A DNA stretch of 35,357 bases from Saprospiraceae bacterium (lineage in GTDB: Bacteria > Bacteroidota > Bacteroidia > Chitinophagales > Saprospiraceae): contig JADKGI010000020.1 in NCBI GenBank assembly GCA_016722285.1, positions 32,501-67,857 of the forward strand. The letters run 5' to 3'. This document shows positions 1-8,659 of the stretch, one piece after another. Each line of letters opens with the position of its first letter. Within the stretch, counting starts at the first letter, position 1. The position numbers and the translations under genes are program-made. The notes beneath the pieces are model-generated. The model did not search any database, was not told the origin of the DNA, and saw only the letters and a program-made list of their open reading frames with translations.

Positions 1-953
<953 letters not shown>

Positions 954-1138
954 TTTTTTTTAAATAAAATAGAAATGCAAAAAGAGCTCCACTTGGATCA
1001 TCCGGACAGCTCACGTGAATTGAAACTTTTTCTCCCCATTGTCTTTGAAAAAATAAAGAAACAGAATAATAGCATAGAAGAAATAAGAGTCAGGCTCTCT
1101 TTAGTGGAACGAACAGAGCCAGGAGATGACGCAAGAGC

Positions 1139-1242
<104 letters not shown>

Positions 1243-1244
<2 letters not shown>

Positions 1245-1277
1245 TTTTAATGAGACCTTGGCCCAATGTTGCCAAGG
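1243..1277 (+). terminator. Probable rRNA operon terminator region
   Basis: A T-run (1243-1248) directly follows the 5S terminal stem. It is followed by a 7-bp perfect hairpin, CCTTGGC (1256-1262) with GCCAAGG (1271-1277) and an 8-nt loop. The hairpin is followed by C-rich rather than T-rich sequence, so it is not a textbook intrinsic terminator. Confidence 0.4.
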
Positions 1278-1590
1278 CCCCTCCCCTTTGACCCCCCCCG
1301 TAGGGACATCACATAATCATGCAGGTTGTTTTTATATAAATTATTGGTTTCCCTTTTAATTTAATTGTGCTTACTTTGATTTACAAACAAATATTATTAT
1401 ACCGAAACATAATCTCTGGTTGTAATATTTGTGATGATACCAATGATACTTTTAGCAATTACTATCTTATAAAGCATATTGAATATCCAAAATATAATAT
1501 ATTTGCATGAAGTTATGATGGAGAATTTAATTATTAATAACTTTATGTTTCAGTAATTATATTTTTTTCAATTTTTTAAATTATTATAGT
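1278..1590. other. Intergenic region after the rRNA operon
   Basis: No coding region is supported here. The first part has C-rich tracts, including a run of eight C near 1292-1299. The rest is AT-rich and carries the candidate promoter of the next gene at 1479-1505. I see no tRNA or riboswitch. Confidence 0.6.
1479..1505 (+). promoter_or_regulatory. Candidate Bacteroidota promoter for the haem-c lipoprotein
   Basis: TATATTTG (1498-1505) matches the -7 consensus TAnnTTTG. A TTG lies at 1479-1481, 16 nt upstream, slightly closer than the usual spacing of about 19. The start codon is 85 nt downstream. AT-rich context makes chance matches possible. Confidence 0.4.
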
Positions 1591-1953
1591 ATGAAACTAA
1601 GATTTATTTTACTTTTGTTTGTATTAGCAATGATATTTGTTCAATGTTCCGGCCCTAAGAAGGCTACTATGGCGACATCGGAATCGATGACCATGAAAGC
1701 GATTTCATTCACAACGGATATAAAGCCTATTATGGTTAACCATTGTGCGCCATGTCACTTCCCTGAAACTGGTAAAAAGAAACTCCTGGATACTTATATA
1801 GCTACAAAGGATAATATTGTTGATATTATCACCAGAGTACAATTAGATAAGGCTGATGATAAATTTATGCCTTTCAAACTTAAGAAGGAGCCTTTAAGTG
1901 ATAGTCTAATTACTGTACTTAAGAACTGGAGGAAATCAGGAATGGCAGAATAG
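1591..1953 (+). CDS. Small lipoprotein-like cytochrome c domain protein
   Basis: A 120-residue exported protein. Residues 1-19 form a short positively charged N-terminus and hydrophobic stretch ending in Cys19, which resembles a lipoprotein signal although the residues before the Cys (FVQ) are an imperfect lipobox. A single haem-c binding motif, CAPCH (52-56), is followed by Met93, a possible axial haem ligand. The segment around the motif (DIKPIMVNHCAPCH) resembles the cytochrome c-like domains common in Bacteroidota and Planctomycetes. The likely role is a periplasm-facing or membrane-anchored one-electron carrier; the partner is unknown. It is a single gene with its own upstream promoter candidate and is followed by a strong bidirectional terminator. 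Haem attachment is predicted, not shown. Confidence 0.8.
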   Translation: MKLRFILLLFVLAMIFVQCSGPKKATMATSESMTMKAISFTTDIKPIMVNHCAPCHFPETGKKKLLDTYIATKDNIVDIITRVQLDKADDKFMPFKLKKEPLSDSLITVLKNWRKSGMAE

Positions 1954-1970
1954 TTCAGTATGTCAATAAA

Positions 1971-2002
1971 AAGCATTCAATATTTCAAAATATTGAATGC
2001 TT
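1971..2002. terminator. Strong bidirectional intrinsic terminator
   Basis: A 15-bp perfect stem, AAGCATTCAATATTT (1971-1985) with AAATATTGAATGCTT (1988-2002). It is followed by a T-run on the plus strand and preceded by an A-run that gives a T-run on the minus strand. It sits between two convergent genes, the haem-c lipoprotein (ends 1953) and the acyltransferase E2 (true end 2023), so it can serve both. Confidence 0.9.
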
Positions 2003-2022
2003 TTTTATTTATTATAATTCCC

Positions 2023-3283
2023 TTAAACCATAATCAGCACTGGATTTTCCAGCATTGCTTTTAAAGTTTGTAAAAATTGAGCACCTGATGCGCCATCAAC
2101 CACTCTATGGTCGCATGAAAGCGTAAGGCGCATCCATATTTCCGATTACTATCTGATCTTTTTTAACTATTGGTTTCTTAATAATCGAGCCCACAGCCAG
2201 GATACAAGCATCCGGTGGATTGATAATCGCCGTAAATTCTTCAATATCAAACATACCTAAATTAGAAATAGTGAATGTATTTCCCTGCATTTCCTGAGGA
2301 GTAAGTTTTTTTGATTTTGCTTTACCTGCAAGTTCTTTTACTTCCTGATTGATTTGAGACATAGATTTAAGATCTGCATGATTGACCACAGGAACTAATA
2401 ATCCATCTTCTACAGCCACAGCTACTCCGATATTAATATCTTTATGGTAAGTAATTTTATCTCCCATCCAGGAAGAATTTATTGCGGGGTTTTTCCTTAA
2501 TGCTGCCGCACATGCTTTAACTACAAAATCGTTGAATGAAATTTTTACAGTAGCATTTTCGTTTATGGCGGCTCGGGCTGCCACAGCATTGTCCATATTT
2601 ATTTCTATGGTGAGATAAAAATGTGGTGCGGTAAACTTACTTTCACCCAATCTGCGCGCTATTGTTTTCCGCATTTGACTGACTGGTACATCTCCATATT
2701 TAAAAGTTGAAACAGGTGATGGTGCTATTTGATTAACAGGAATTGAAACCTGAGGTGCGGTTATTGGTTTGTTGGACAGGTAAGATTCGACATCTTTTTT
2801 GATAACCCTTCCTTGATCTCCACTTCCCGGCACCTGACTTATTAAAATGCCCGCTTCATAGGCTATATTCTTTGCAAGAGGAGATGCTTTAACACGTGTG
2901 GAAGCCGTAGCTTCGTCCGCTGGTTGTTGTATAGCTACTACAGAAGGCTCGTCTTTTTTTTCAACAACTGGGCTAGTTTCAGCTGGTTTATCCTTGTCTG
3001 AAGGCGGGGCAGCTTTAGTTTCACCCAAAAGATGTTTGAACTCTTCCCCCGATTTACCGATAACAGCAATAATTCCGTCAACTGCTACAGGCCCTGAAGG
3101 TACTCCAATATATAAAAGTACGCCATCAAAAAAACTTTCTAACTCCATCGTTGCCTTGTCCGTCTCAACTTCTGCGAGGATATCACCCGCTTTAACTGGG
3201 TCACCTTCTTTTTTCAACCAGGCTACTATGTTTCCTTCTTCCATGGTATCACTTAGTCTGGGCATTCTTATTACTTCAGCCAT
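2023..3283 (-). CDS. pdhC: Dihydrolipoyl acyltransferase (E2, probably of pyruvate dehydrogenase), frameshifted near its 3' end
   Basis: E2 core of a 2-oxoacid dehydrogenase complex, which transfers the acyl group from lipoyl-lysine to CoA. From the N-terminus: one lipoyl domain (residues about 1-78, lipoylated Lys in VETDKATMEL), a Pro/Lys/Glu-rich linker, a peripheral-subunit-binding domain (around KASPLAKNIAYEAG), a second linker, then the catalytic domain. The continuous frame stops at 2105, before the active site. One extra C in the CC at 2133-2134 breaks the frame. Without it the protein continues through SCDHRVVDGASG, which contains the catalytic His, and ends at a TAA at 2023-2025, giving about 419 residues, a normal length. 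Substrate assignment to pyruvate follows Bacteroidota homologues and is inference; no E1 or E3 gene is adjacent. ATG start at 3283. Confidence 0.9.
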
Positions 3284-3300
3284 TAAATATAATTTTTATG

Positions 3301-3321
3301 AAATTTGAAAGTTCAAATTTA
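3301..3321 (-). promoter_or_regulatory. Promoter with overlapping perfect palindrome upstream of the E2 gene
   Basis: On the minus strand TAAATTTG (3314-3321) matches the TAnnTTTG -7 box, giving a predicted start of transcription near 3308. AAATTTGAA (3301-3309) and TTCAAATTT (3312-3320) are perfect inverted arms around a 2-nt centre, covering the -7 box and start point, which is where a repressor would block transcription. No clear TTG -33 box is visible. The palindrome is AT-rich, so chance cannot be excluded. Confidence 0.45.
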
Positions 3322-3515
3322 TGGAAACATTTATAGTTTTAAGCATTTTACAGTTAAAATTAATATATGGGAAATTTATGTTTACAAAATATACTCTTAG
3401 GTGATTATAGATTTTATAAATACTCAAATATTTTAGGATAAATTAAAATACTAATCCTTGTTTTGATGTTTATTGTATATATTGTCTTAAATTTACCTGA
3501 ATAAAATAATATTTT

Positions 3516-3817
3516 ATGTTTGAAGATATGATGGGAAACCTGGAAAAACAACAGGCCGAAATGCAAAATAAGCTTATTGGATTAGTTGTTGAAATTGAGC
3601 AGGATGGTGTAACAATTGCTGGAAATGCGGCAAAAGAGTAACCAATATTAATATAAGTCAGGAATTACTGAGTGGAGGAGATAGTGAAATGCTTGAGGAT
3701 CTATTGATTGCTGTTTTTAATCGTTTTATTGAAGAGGCAACAAAAGTGGAAGCCAGTGAGGCTGAAAATATTATGAAAGATATGCTTCCTCCCGACTTCA
3801 GTAATATGTTTAAATAA
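3516..3817 (+). CDS. YbaB/EbfC family nucleoid-associated protein, frameshifted
   Basis: A small protein of the YbaB/EbfC family, DNA-binding nucleoid-associated proteins, about 100 residues after repair. It starts MFEDMMGNLEKQQAEMQNKL and ends with a helix typical of the family (MLEDLLIAVFNRFIEEATK). The frame breaks at the A-run 3632-3635. One added A restores a continuous frame (GNAAKRVTNINISQELL) up to the TAA at 3815-3817. Uninterrupted frames here are too short to be flagged by size, so the gene is easily missed. It reads towards the T9SS cargo gene 25 bp downstream. The single run-length change suggests a sequencing error rather than a true pseudogene. Confidence 0.8.
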
Positions 3818-3829
3818 TTAAGGATACTT

Positions 3830-3837
3830 TAATTTTG
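3830..3837 (+). promoter_or_regulatory. Candidate -7 box just upstream of the T9SS cargo gene
   Basis: TAATTTTG matches TAnnTTTG. It would start transcription at about 3842-3844, essentially at the TTG start codon (3843), implying a leaderless or near-leaderless message. No good -33 TTG is seen, so this is weak. Confidence 0.28.
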
Positions 3838-3842
3838 GCAAT

Positions 3843-5048
3843 TTGAAAAAAATACTGCTCTTATTATTACATATTTTATTTTGTGTAGGCTTATCAGCCC
3901 AGGAAGCCTATTTCGAATATACATTTGATGATTGTAGTTTTGAAGATACTTTTCAACGTTTTCCCGGAATAACACCTGGGGGAGTTCCTAAATGCGTTTG
4001 TGGTTTGGGAACCAATAGTATTGAGTTGGATGGTGATAAACAATTTCTGACATTCAGTAGTCAGGTAAATCCTCTTATGGATGTGGATTTTACGTTAGAT
4101 ATGTATTTTTTTATGGAAATACAGGATGGCGAGACTGACATATTTAGTATAAGAAATGGATGCGGTGGTTTGGATTCAATGATGGCCTTAAGATATTTTT
4201 CTAATACGAATGAAATTCTTTTTGAGATTGGGAGTAATGTAAATAACTATTTTTCAGTCAGAAAAAAGCTCTCCTCTGAATTATGCTGGCATCGGTTTAC
4301 TTTGGCCAAGTTTGGATTGTTATATTTTGTTTATTTGGATAACGATCTGCTCACCCGAATTATATCGAATGAAAGTATCAATTTTTCGAGACTTGGAAAA
4401 TTTTCAATCGGTAATAGTCCGTGTAATAATACTAATCAAGCTAAGAGATTTAAAGGATCTATTGATGAAGTAGTGCTGTATAAAAGAGCCCTTTCTGATC
4501 GTGAAATTATCCAAATGTATAAATATCCGGATAGAATAATAACGAATAATACCACCATATTTAAAGGTGAATCTATATTGCTGGAAATTGGAGAGTCTTG
4601 TGCAAATTCCATATTTTGGTCTCCTGCTGCTACTCTGGATAACCCGGATGAGTTATCCACGCTTGCAACTCCACAACAAACAACTAATTATAAGGTGTCA
4701 TTGGATAATGGAAAATGTATCAGTTCTGACACTGTGACGATTTATGTCGCTGACAAGGATAAACTGGATTGTAATAGATTACTTTTGCCCAAGGCATTCA
4801 CGCCAAATAATGATGGGCTAAATGAAAGGTTTGGTATCAGCAACCTATTTCTAATAGATGAACTTGAATATTTTGAAATTTATGACAGATGGGGTGCTAA
4901 AGTTTGGGAAACTAAACTAATGAATGAAACCTGGGATGGATCGATCAACGGACAACCGCTGAATAGCGGTATGTATTTGTATAAGATTAAATATACATGT
5001 AAAAGTGAAGAGAAGTTGAATGTCAATAATTTCACCATGTTGCGTTGA
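3843..5048 (+). CDS. Secreted LamG-like protein with T9SS type B C-terminal sorting domain
   Basis: A 401-residue exported protein. Residues 1-20 are a signal peptide (hydrophobic LLLLLHILFCVGL, cleavage after SAQ). Residues about 20-230 look like a concanavalin A/LamG-type beta-sandwich, with GSIDEVVLYKRALSD near 205-219 matching the end of that fold. Residues about 235-305 form an Ig-like linker (SPAATLDNP, TTNYKVS). Residues about 313-401 are the gliding-motility-associated/type B sorting domain (LPKAFTPNNDGLNE, YDRWGAKVWE, WDGSINGQPLNSGMYLYKI), the signal for export through the type IX system. The only usable start in frame is TTG at 3843. The cargo is likely surface-attached; its ligand is unknown. 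Confidence 0.85.
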   Translation: MKKILLLLLHILFCVGLSAQEAYFEYTFDDCSFEDTFQRFPGITPGGVPKCVCGLGTNSIELDGDKQFLTFSSQVNPLMDVDFTLDMYFFMEIQDGETDIFSIRNGCGGLDSMMALRYFSNTNEILFEIGSNVNNYFSVRKKLSSELCWHRFTLAKFGLLYFVYLDNDLLTRIISNESINFSRLGKFSIGNSPCNNTNQAKRFKGSIDEVVLYKRALSDREIIQMYKYPDRIITNNTTIFKGESILLEIGESCANSIFWSPAATLDNPDELSTLATPQQTTNYKVSLDNGKCISSDTVTIYVADKDKLDCNRLLLPKAFTPNNDGLNERFGISNLFLIDELEYFEIYDRWGAKVWETKLMNETWDGSINGQPLNSGMYLYKIKYTCKSEEKLNVNNFTMLR

Positions 5049-5266
5049 ATAATATATTTGATCATTAATTTCACCATATCCCTATGGTACTGGTCTGATT
5101 TGAATAAAAATGTTTAATATTTAGTATCATTTTTAGAAAAATAAAAAACATACATTTATTCCCGCTTATATATTGATAATCATTTTGTTATGTTAGACAA
5201 AATGTTTGGAATCATATGAAAATAATGTTAATTGCTAGAATTTTATAAAATTCGGCATAAACTGTG

Positions 5267-5297
5267 TTGAAAATATGAACAGTGTTCATTATATTTG
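5267..5297 (+). promoter_or_regulatory. Promoter of the tetR-efflux cluster
   Basis: TTG (5267-5269), a 20-nt gap, then TATATTTG (5290-5297): an almost perfect Bacteroidota -33/-7 promoter. The predicted start is near 5303, 30 nt before the tetR ATG at 5333. The palindrome at 5275-5289 lies exactly between the two boxes. Confidence 0.75.
5275..5289. promoter_or_regulatory. Probable TetR operator 1
   Basis: Perfect 15-bp palindrome, ATGAACA-G-TGTTCAT, between the -33 and -7 boxes of the tetR promoter. Occupancy would exclude RNA polymerase, implying autorepression and repression of the pump genes. A second site with the same core occurs at 5960-5974. Confidence 0.7.
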
Positions 5298-5332
5298 CAC
5301 CGTTATTTTATTGTTTAATTAATTACACTGAA

Positions 5333-5944
5333 ATGGGGTTGGCAGAAAGAAAAGAAAGGGATAAAGCAGAACTTAAAGATACCATCCTAGAAGCTGCAAA
5401 ATCCATATTACTGAAACATGGCATAAAAGGTCTTTCAATCAGAAAAATTGCAAATAATGTTGAATATAGTCCGGCTACCATTTATTTGTATTTTAAAGAC
5501 AAAGACGAAATCATGCATGAATTGATGGAAATGGGTTTTAAGCTTATGAATTCATATATGAGTGAATCTATAAGTGAGTTAGATCCGGTAAAGCGAATCA
5601 ACGGAATTGGAAAGGCATATATCAAATTTGGCCTTGAAAAAAAGGATTGGTATGATTTGATGTTTAATTCTGAGAAGCCGATGAAGCACATAGAAAAATG
5701 TCTGGAAGAATGGGATGAAGGAATGGCCATGTTTGCTTTGCTGGCTGCTACTTGCAAACAAGCAATAGATAAACTTGGCCTGCAAGGTGTCAATGAAAGA
5801 ATTCTCGCCTTACATTTATGGAGTTGTGTTCACGGACTTGTAAATCTTGCTCAGACTGAAAGACTTGAAATTGTAGAGCAAAATAATGCAAAAGAGCTAT
5901 TGGAAAAGACATTGGATTCTATGATGAAGACTATTTTCAGATAA
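5333..5944 (+). CDS. TetR/AcrR family transcriptional regulator of the adjacent RND efflux cluster
   Basis: About 203 residues from the ATG at 5333. An earlier in-frame start at 5282 would lie inside the promoter and add a hydrophobic tail unlike the family, so it is rejected. Residues about 12-60 form the TetR DNA-binding domain (ILEAAKSILLKHGIKGLSIRKIA, then YSPATIYLYFKDKDEIM, the usual HTH recognition part). The C-terminal half (WYDLMF, then LHLWSCVHGLVNLAQ) resembles the WHG-type ligand domain. It is the first gene of a cluster with the TolC, membrane-fusion and RND pump genes, so it is most likely the drug- or metabolite-sensing repressor of that pump. The inducer cannot be read from sequence. 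Confidence 0.9.
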   Translation: MGLAERKERDKAELKDTILEAAKSILLKHGIKGLSIRKIANNVEYSPATIYLYFKDKDEIMHELMEMGFKLMNSYMSESISELDPVKRINGIGKAYIKFGLEKKDWYDLMFNSEKPMKHIEKCLEEWDEGMAMFALLAATCKQAIDKLGLQGVNERILALHLWSCVHGLVNLAQTERLEIVEQNNAKELLEKTLDSMMKTIFR

Positions 5945-5959
5945 TTTTTTTATTATATA

Positions 5960-5974
5960 ATTAACAGTGTTAAT
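5960..5974. promoter_or_regulatory. Probable TetR operator 2
   Basis: Perfect 15-bp palindrome ATTAACA-G-TGTTAAT in the 39-bp gap between tetR and the outer-membrane factor gene. It shares the AACAGTGTT core and the spacing of the 5275-5289 site, differing only at symmetrical position 3 of each arm. It could act as a second operator or roadblock, letting the pump genes be controlled separately from tetR. Confidence 0.65.
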
Positions 5975-5983
5975 AAAAATAAC

Positions 5984-7318
5984 ATGAATAAGTTAGTAAT
6001 TTATACTCTATTGGTCAGTTTGGTACAATTAGTTTTTTCTTCCTTAAAAGCGCAGGATTTCAAACCGCTTGTAGAGATTGCATGGCAAAACAACAGTTTG
6101 CTCAAGTCAAAAAACTTTCAATTGGAAAGCGCTGCCTATTCATTGAAAGAAGCAAAGGCAATGTTTGGGCCTGATATTAAATTTGGCTCTCAATATACGC
6201 TTGCCCAAGGGGGACGAAGCATTGATTTTCCAGTAGGTGATTTGCTAAACCCTGTGTATAATACCCTTAATTTAATTACACAGACAAATTCATTTCCTCA
6301 AATAAGCAATGTACATGAAAAATTTCTGCCAAATAATTTTTATGACGCCAGATTTAGAATTTCTCAACCTGTATTTTATCCAGACCTGGCTATAAACCAA
6401 AAATTGAAATCCGAGACTATTAAGCTGAAAGACCTCGAAATAAAAGCATTCAAAAGGCAAATAAGCCGTGATGTAATGTCAGCTTGGTTTCAAATGGACT
6501 TGGCCGATAATGCAAATGATATTTACTTAGCTGCAGAAACACTTCTTGGTGAAGCTAAGAGAACAACTCAAAGCCTGATCAGAAATGGAGTTGCATTGCC
6601 TTCAGCACTATCGAGAATTGAGACACAACTGGCTGATATTCTGGCACATCAGATTGAAGCCAAAACAAATGTCCGAAATGCAGCAATGTACCTGCGTTTC
6701 ATTTTAGGTGTTGATGAAAATGTTGGACTACCGGAAATGACTGATATACCTGACCTACCAACAATACCCCCTGATCCGGCAATGGAAAGGGAAGAAATAA
6801 AGCAAATAAAACAGAGTATGGCACTTCAGAATTTGTCTTTGGAAAAGGATAATGCATATTTCAAACCAAGAATTGGTGCTCAATTGGATGTAGGGTCTCA
6901 GGATTTTGATTTTGGGCTTCAACCATATGCTCTTATTGGGCTAAATGTCGAATTTAATATTTATGATAGCAACAGACACAAATACCGGAAAGATGCTGTG
7001 AAAGCGGATATAATGGCATCAAATGCCCAAATGAATCATGTTTCCAACCAAATGACTCTTTTAGTAAATACTTCAAAAGCTAATCTGATTTCAGCACTAA
7101 AACAAGCAGATACTTATTATTCAAGAATCAATGACACCAAGAAAATTTATGAGGAGGTATTGAAAAAATATAAGGAAGGTATTGTAGGTTATCTGGAATT
7201 GCTTGATGCACAGACGCAAGTGACCCAAACTGAACTTCAGCACCTTGTTGCAAGGAATAATGCCTGGCTTAGGTGGGTAGAATACATTTATGCTACAGCT
7301 ACTTTTCATATTGAATAA
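5984..7318 (+). CDS. TolC family outer-membrane efflux protein
   Basis: A 444-residue outer-membrane factor, the exit duct of a tripartite RND pump. A signal peptide covers about residues 1-23 (ending LKAQ). Two repeats of long helices with beta segments follow, as in TolC: the first around residues 30-230 (ISRDVMSAWFQMDLADNANDI), the second around 270-440 (KKIYEEVLKKYKEGIVGYLELLDAQTQVTQTE, a hallmark of the family's last helix). The length is normal and the frame intact. It lies 39 bp after tetR and 75 bp before the membrane-fusion gene on the same strand, so they probably share one transcript. Confidence 0.92.
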   Translation: MNKLVIYTLLVSLVQLVFSSLKAQDFKPLVEIAWQNNSLLKSKNFQLESAAYSLKEAKAMFGPDIKFGSQYTLAQGGRSIDFPVGDLLNPVYNTLNLITQTNSFPQISNVHEKFLPNNFYDARFRISQPVFYPDLAINQKLKSETIKLKDLEIKAFKRQISRDVMSAWFQMDLADNANDIYLAAETLLGEAKRTTQSLIRNGVALPSALSRIETQLADILAHQIEAKTNVRNAAMYLRFILGVDENVGLPEMTDIPDLPTIPPDPAMEREEIKQIKQSMALQNLSLEKDNAYFKPRIGAQLDVGSQDFDFGLQPYALIGLNVEFNIYDSNRHKYRKDAVKADIMASNAQMNHVSNQMTLLVNTSKANLISALKQADTYYSRINDTKKIYEEVLKKYKEGIVGYLELLDAQTQVTQTELQHLVARNNAWLRWVEYIYATATFHIE

Positions 7319-7393
7319 AATACCTGAAAACCATATTCTCATTTCCAGCAGACAATTTTAAATAAATCCAAATAACCTTATAAAAACTCACTT

Positions 7394-8434
7394 ATGAAAT
7401 ACAAAATAGCTGCTATATCCATTTTCAGTATATGTTTTCTGGCTTGCCGATCAGAACAAAAAGAAGAACCCCAAAGCATGGATTATACCGTACAAGAAGC
7501 CTTTGTAAAAATATATCCTGTTGTGAGTCAGACTGAGTCGAGTAAAATTGATGTATTGGGCATTGTAATGAGTGAATCAGAAGCTAGGCCATCTTTTAAA
7601 ACAGGGGGTGTCATCGGTAAAACGTTTGTAAAGCAGGGCGATATGGTAAACAAAGGACAGTTACTTGCATTATTGGAAATGAGTGAAATAGATTCACAGG
7701 TCCGACAAGTAGAAGAGGGGCTTAAAAAAGCTGAAAGAGATATGATGAGGGTTGAAAATCTTTTTGCAGATAGTGTCGCTACTTTAGAGCAATTTCAGAA
7801 TTCGAAAACTGCATATGAGGTATCTAAGAGAAGTGCAGAAATAGCAAGATTCAATCGGAACTATTCCGAAATTCGCTCACCAATCTCTGGAAAAGTAATC
7901 AAACAAATTATGTTTAAAGGAGAGATCACCGGGCCCGGCAACCCAGTTTATGCCATCATGGGTGTAGGTAAGCAGGATTGGACAATACATGCAGGACTCA
8001 CGGACAGAGATTGGGCAAGAGTCGAAGTAAATGATCATGTTTCAGCTTCATTTGATGCCTATCCCGGTGAAGTGTATTCAGGTATTGTGAGCAACAAAAC
8101 ATCAATAGGCGGAAATACCAGCGGAACTTTTGATGTTGAAATCAAGCTCAGCAACCTACCTAAAAATTTGGCCGGGGGACTGGTATCTAAATTGAATATT
8201 TTTCCGACCCAAAAAAGATCGTACACAGTAATTCCAATTGATGCGTTGGTAAAATCCGATGGTAAAACAGCTTTTGCATATACTGTTGTAAATAATAAAG
8301 CTAAAAAAATTGAATTATCTATAGCCAGATTGCTGGGCGATAAGGTTGCAGTGAGTAAAGGACTGGAAGGGGTAGATTTTATTGTGACAACAGGGGCTAT
8401 TTACCTGGAAGATGGAGATAACGTGAAATACTAA
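7394..8434 (+). CDS. RND efflux periplasmic adaptor (membrane fusion protein), lipoprotein-type
   Basis: A 346-residue HlyD/AcrA-family adaptor linking the RND pump to the TolC channel. A lipoprotein signal ends at LACRS, with Cys at about residue 18. A split lipoyl/barrel-sandwich domain (GGVIGKTFVKQGDMVNKGQLL, then IRSPISGKVIK) flanks a short helical hairpin (about 95-150). The beta-barrel (about 190-270) and membrane-proximal part (VIPIDALVKSDGKTAFAY, then VSKGLEGVDFIVTTGAIYLEDGD) follow. The frame is intact. A 225-bp AT-rich gap separates it from the pump gene, unusually wide for such an operon; I see no gene or clear promoter in that gap. Confidence 0.92.
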   Translation: MKYKIAAISIFSICFLACRSEQKEEPQSMDYTVQEAFVKIYPVVSQTESSKIDVLGIVMSESEARPSFKTGGVIGKTFVKQGDMVNKGQLLALLEMSEIDSQVRQVEEGLKKAERDMMRVENLFADSVATLEQFQNSKTAYEVSKRSAEIARFNRNYSEIRSPISGKVIKQIMFKGEITGPGNPVYAIMGVGKQDWTIHAGLTDRDWARVEVNDHVSASFDAYPGEVYSGIVSNKTSIGGNTSGTFDVEIKLSNLPKNLAGGLVSKLNIFPTQKRSYTVIPIDALVKSDGKTAFAYTVVNNKAKKIELSIARLLGDKVAVSKGLEGVDFIVTTGAIYLEDGDNVKY

Positions 8435-8659
8435 ATATTAATGCTAAATATTAAATGTCTTAATATCAATGTTTTATGAATATTATTTCAGAACAATGAA
8501 CTCACTTAGCTCGACAATCGATTTAATGAATTTATCATCAGAGCCAAAAAAATATTTTCTACTAATATTTACATTAAACTTACTCTAAATCAATTACTTG
8601 TAATTTTATAAAAGTTGATCCATTACAAATTATTACTGACAATATAATAAACATCCAAA

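Noticed and set aside
5181..5204. Inverted repeat CATTTTGT/ACAAAATG as a terminator for the T9SS cargo gene
   Set aside because: It is 133 bp after the stop, has an 8-nt loop and no T-run; too weak to call.
5282..5332. Upstream start for the TetR regulator
   Set aside because: It would begin inside the operator and -7 promoter region and add hydrophobic residues not found in the family.
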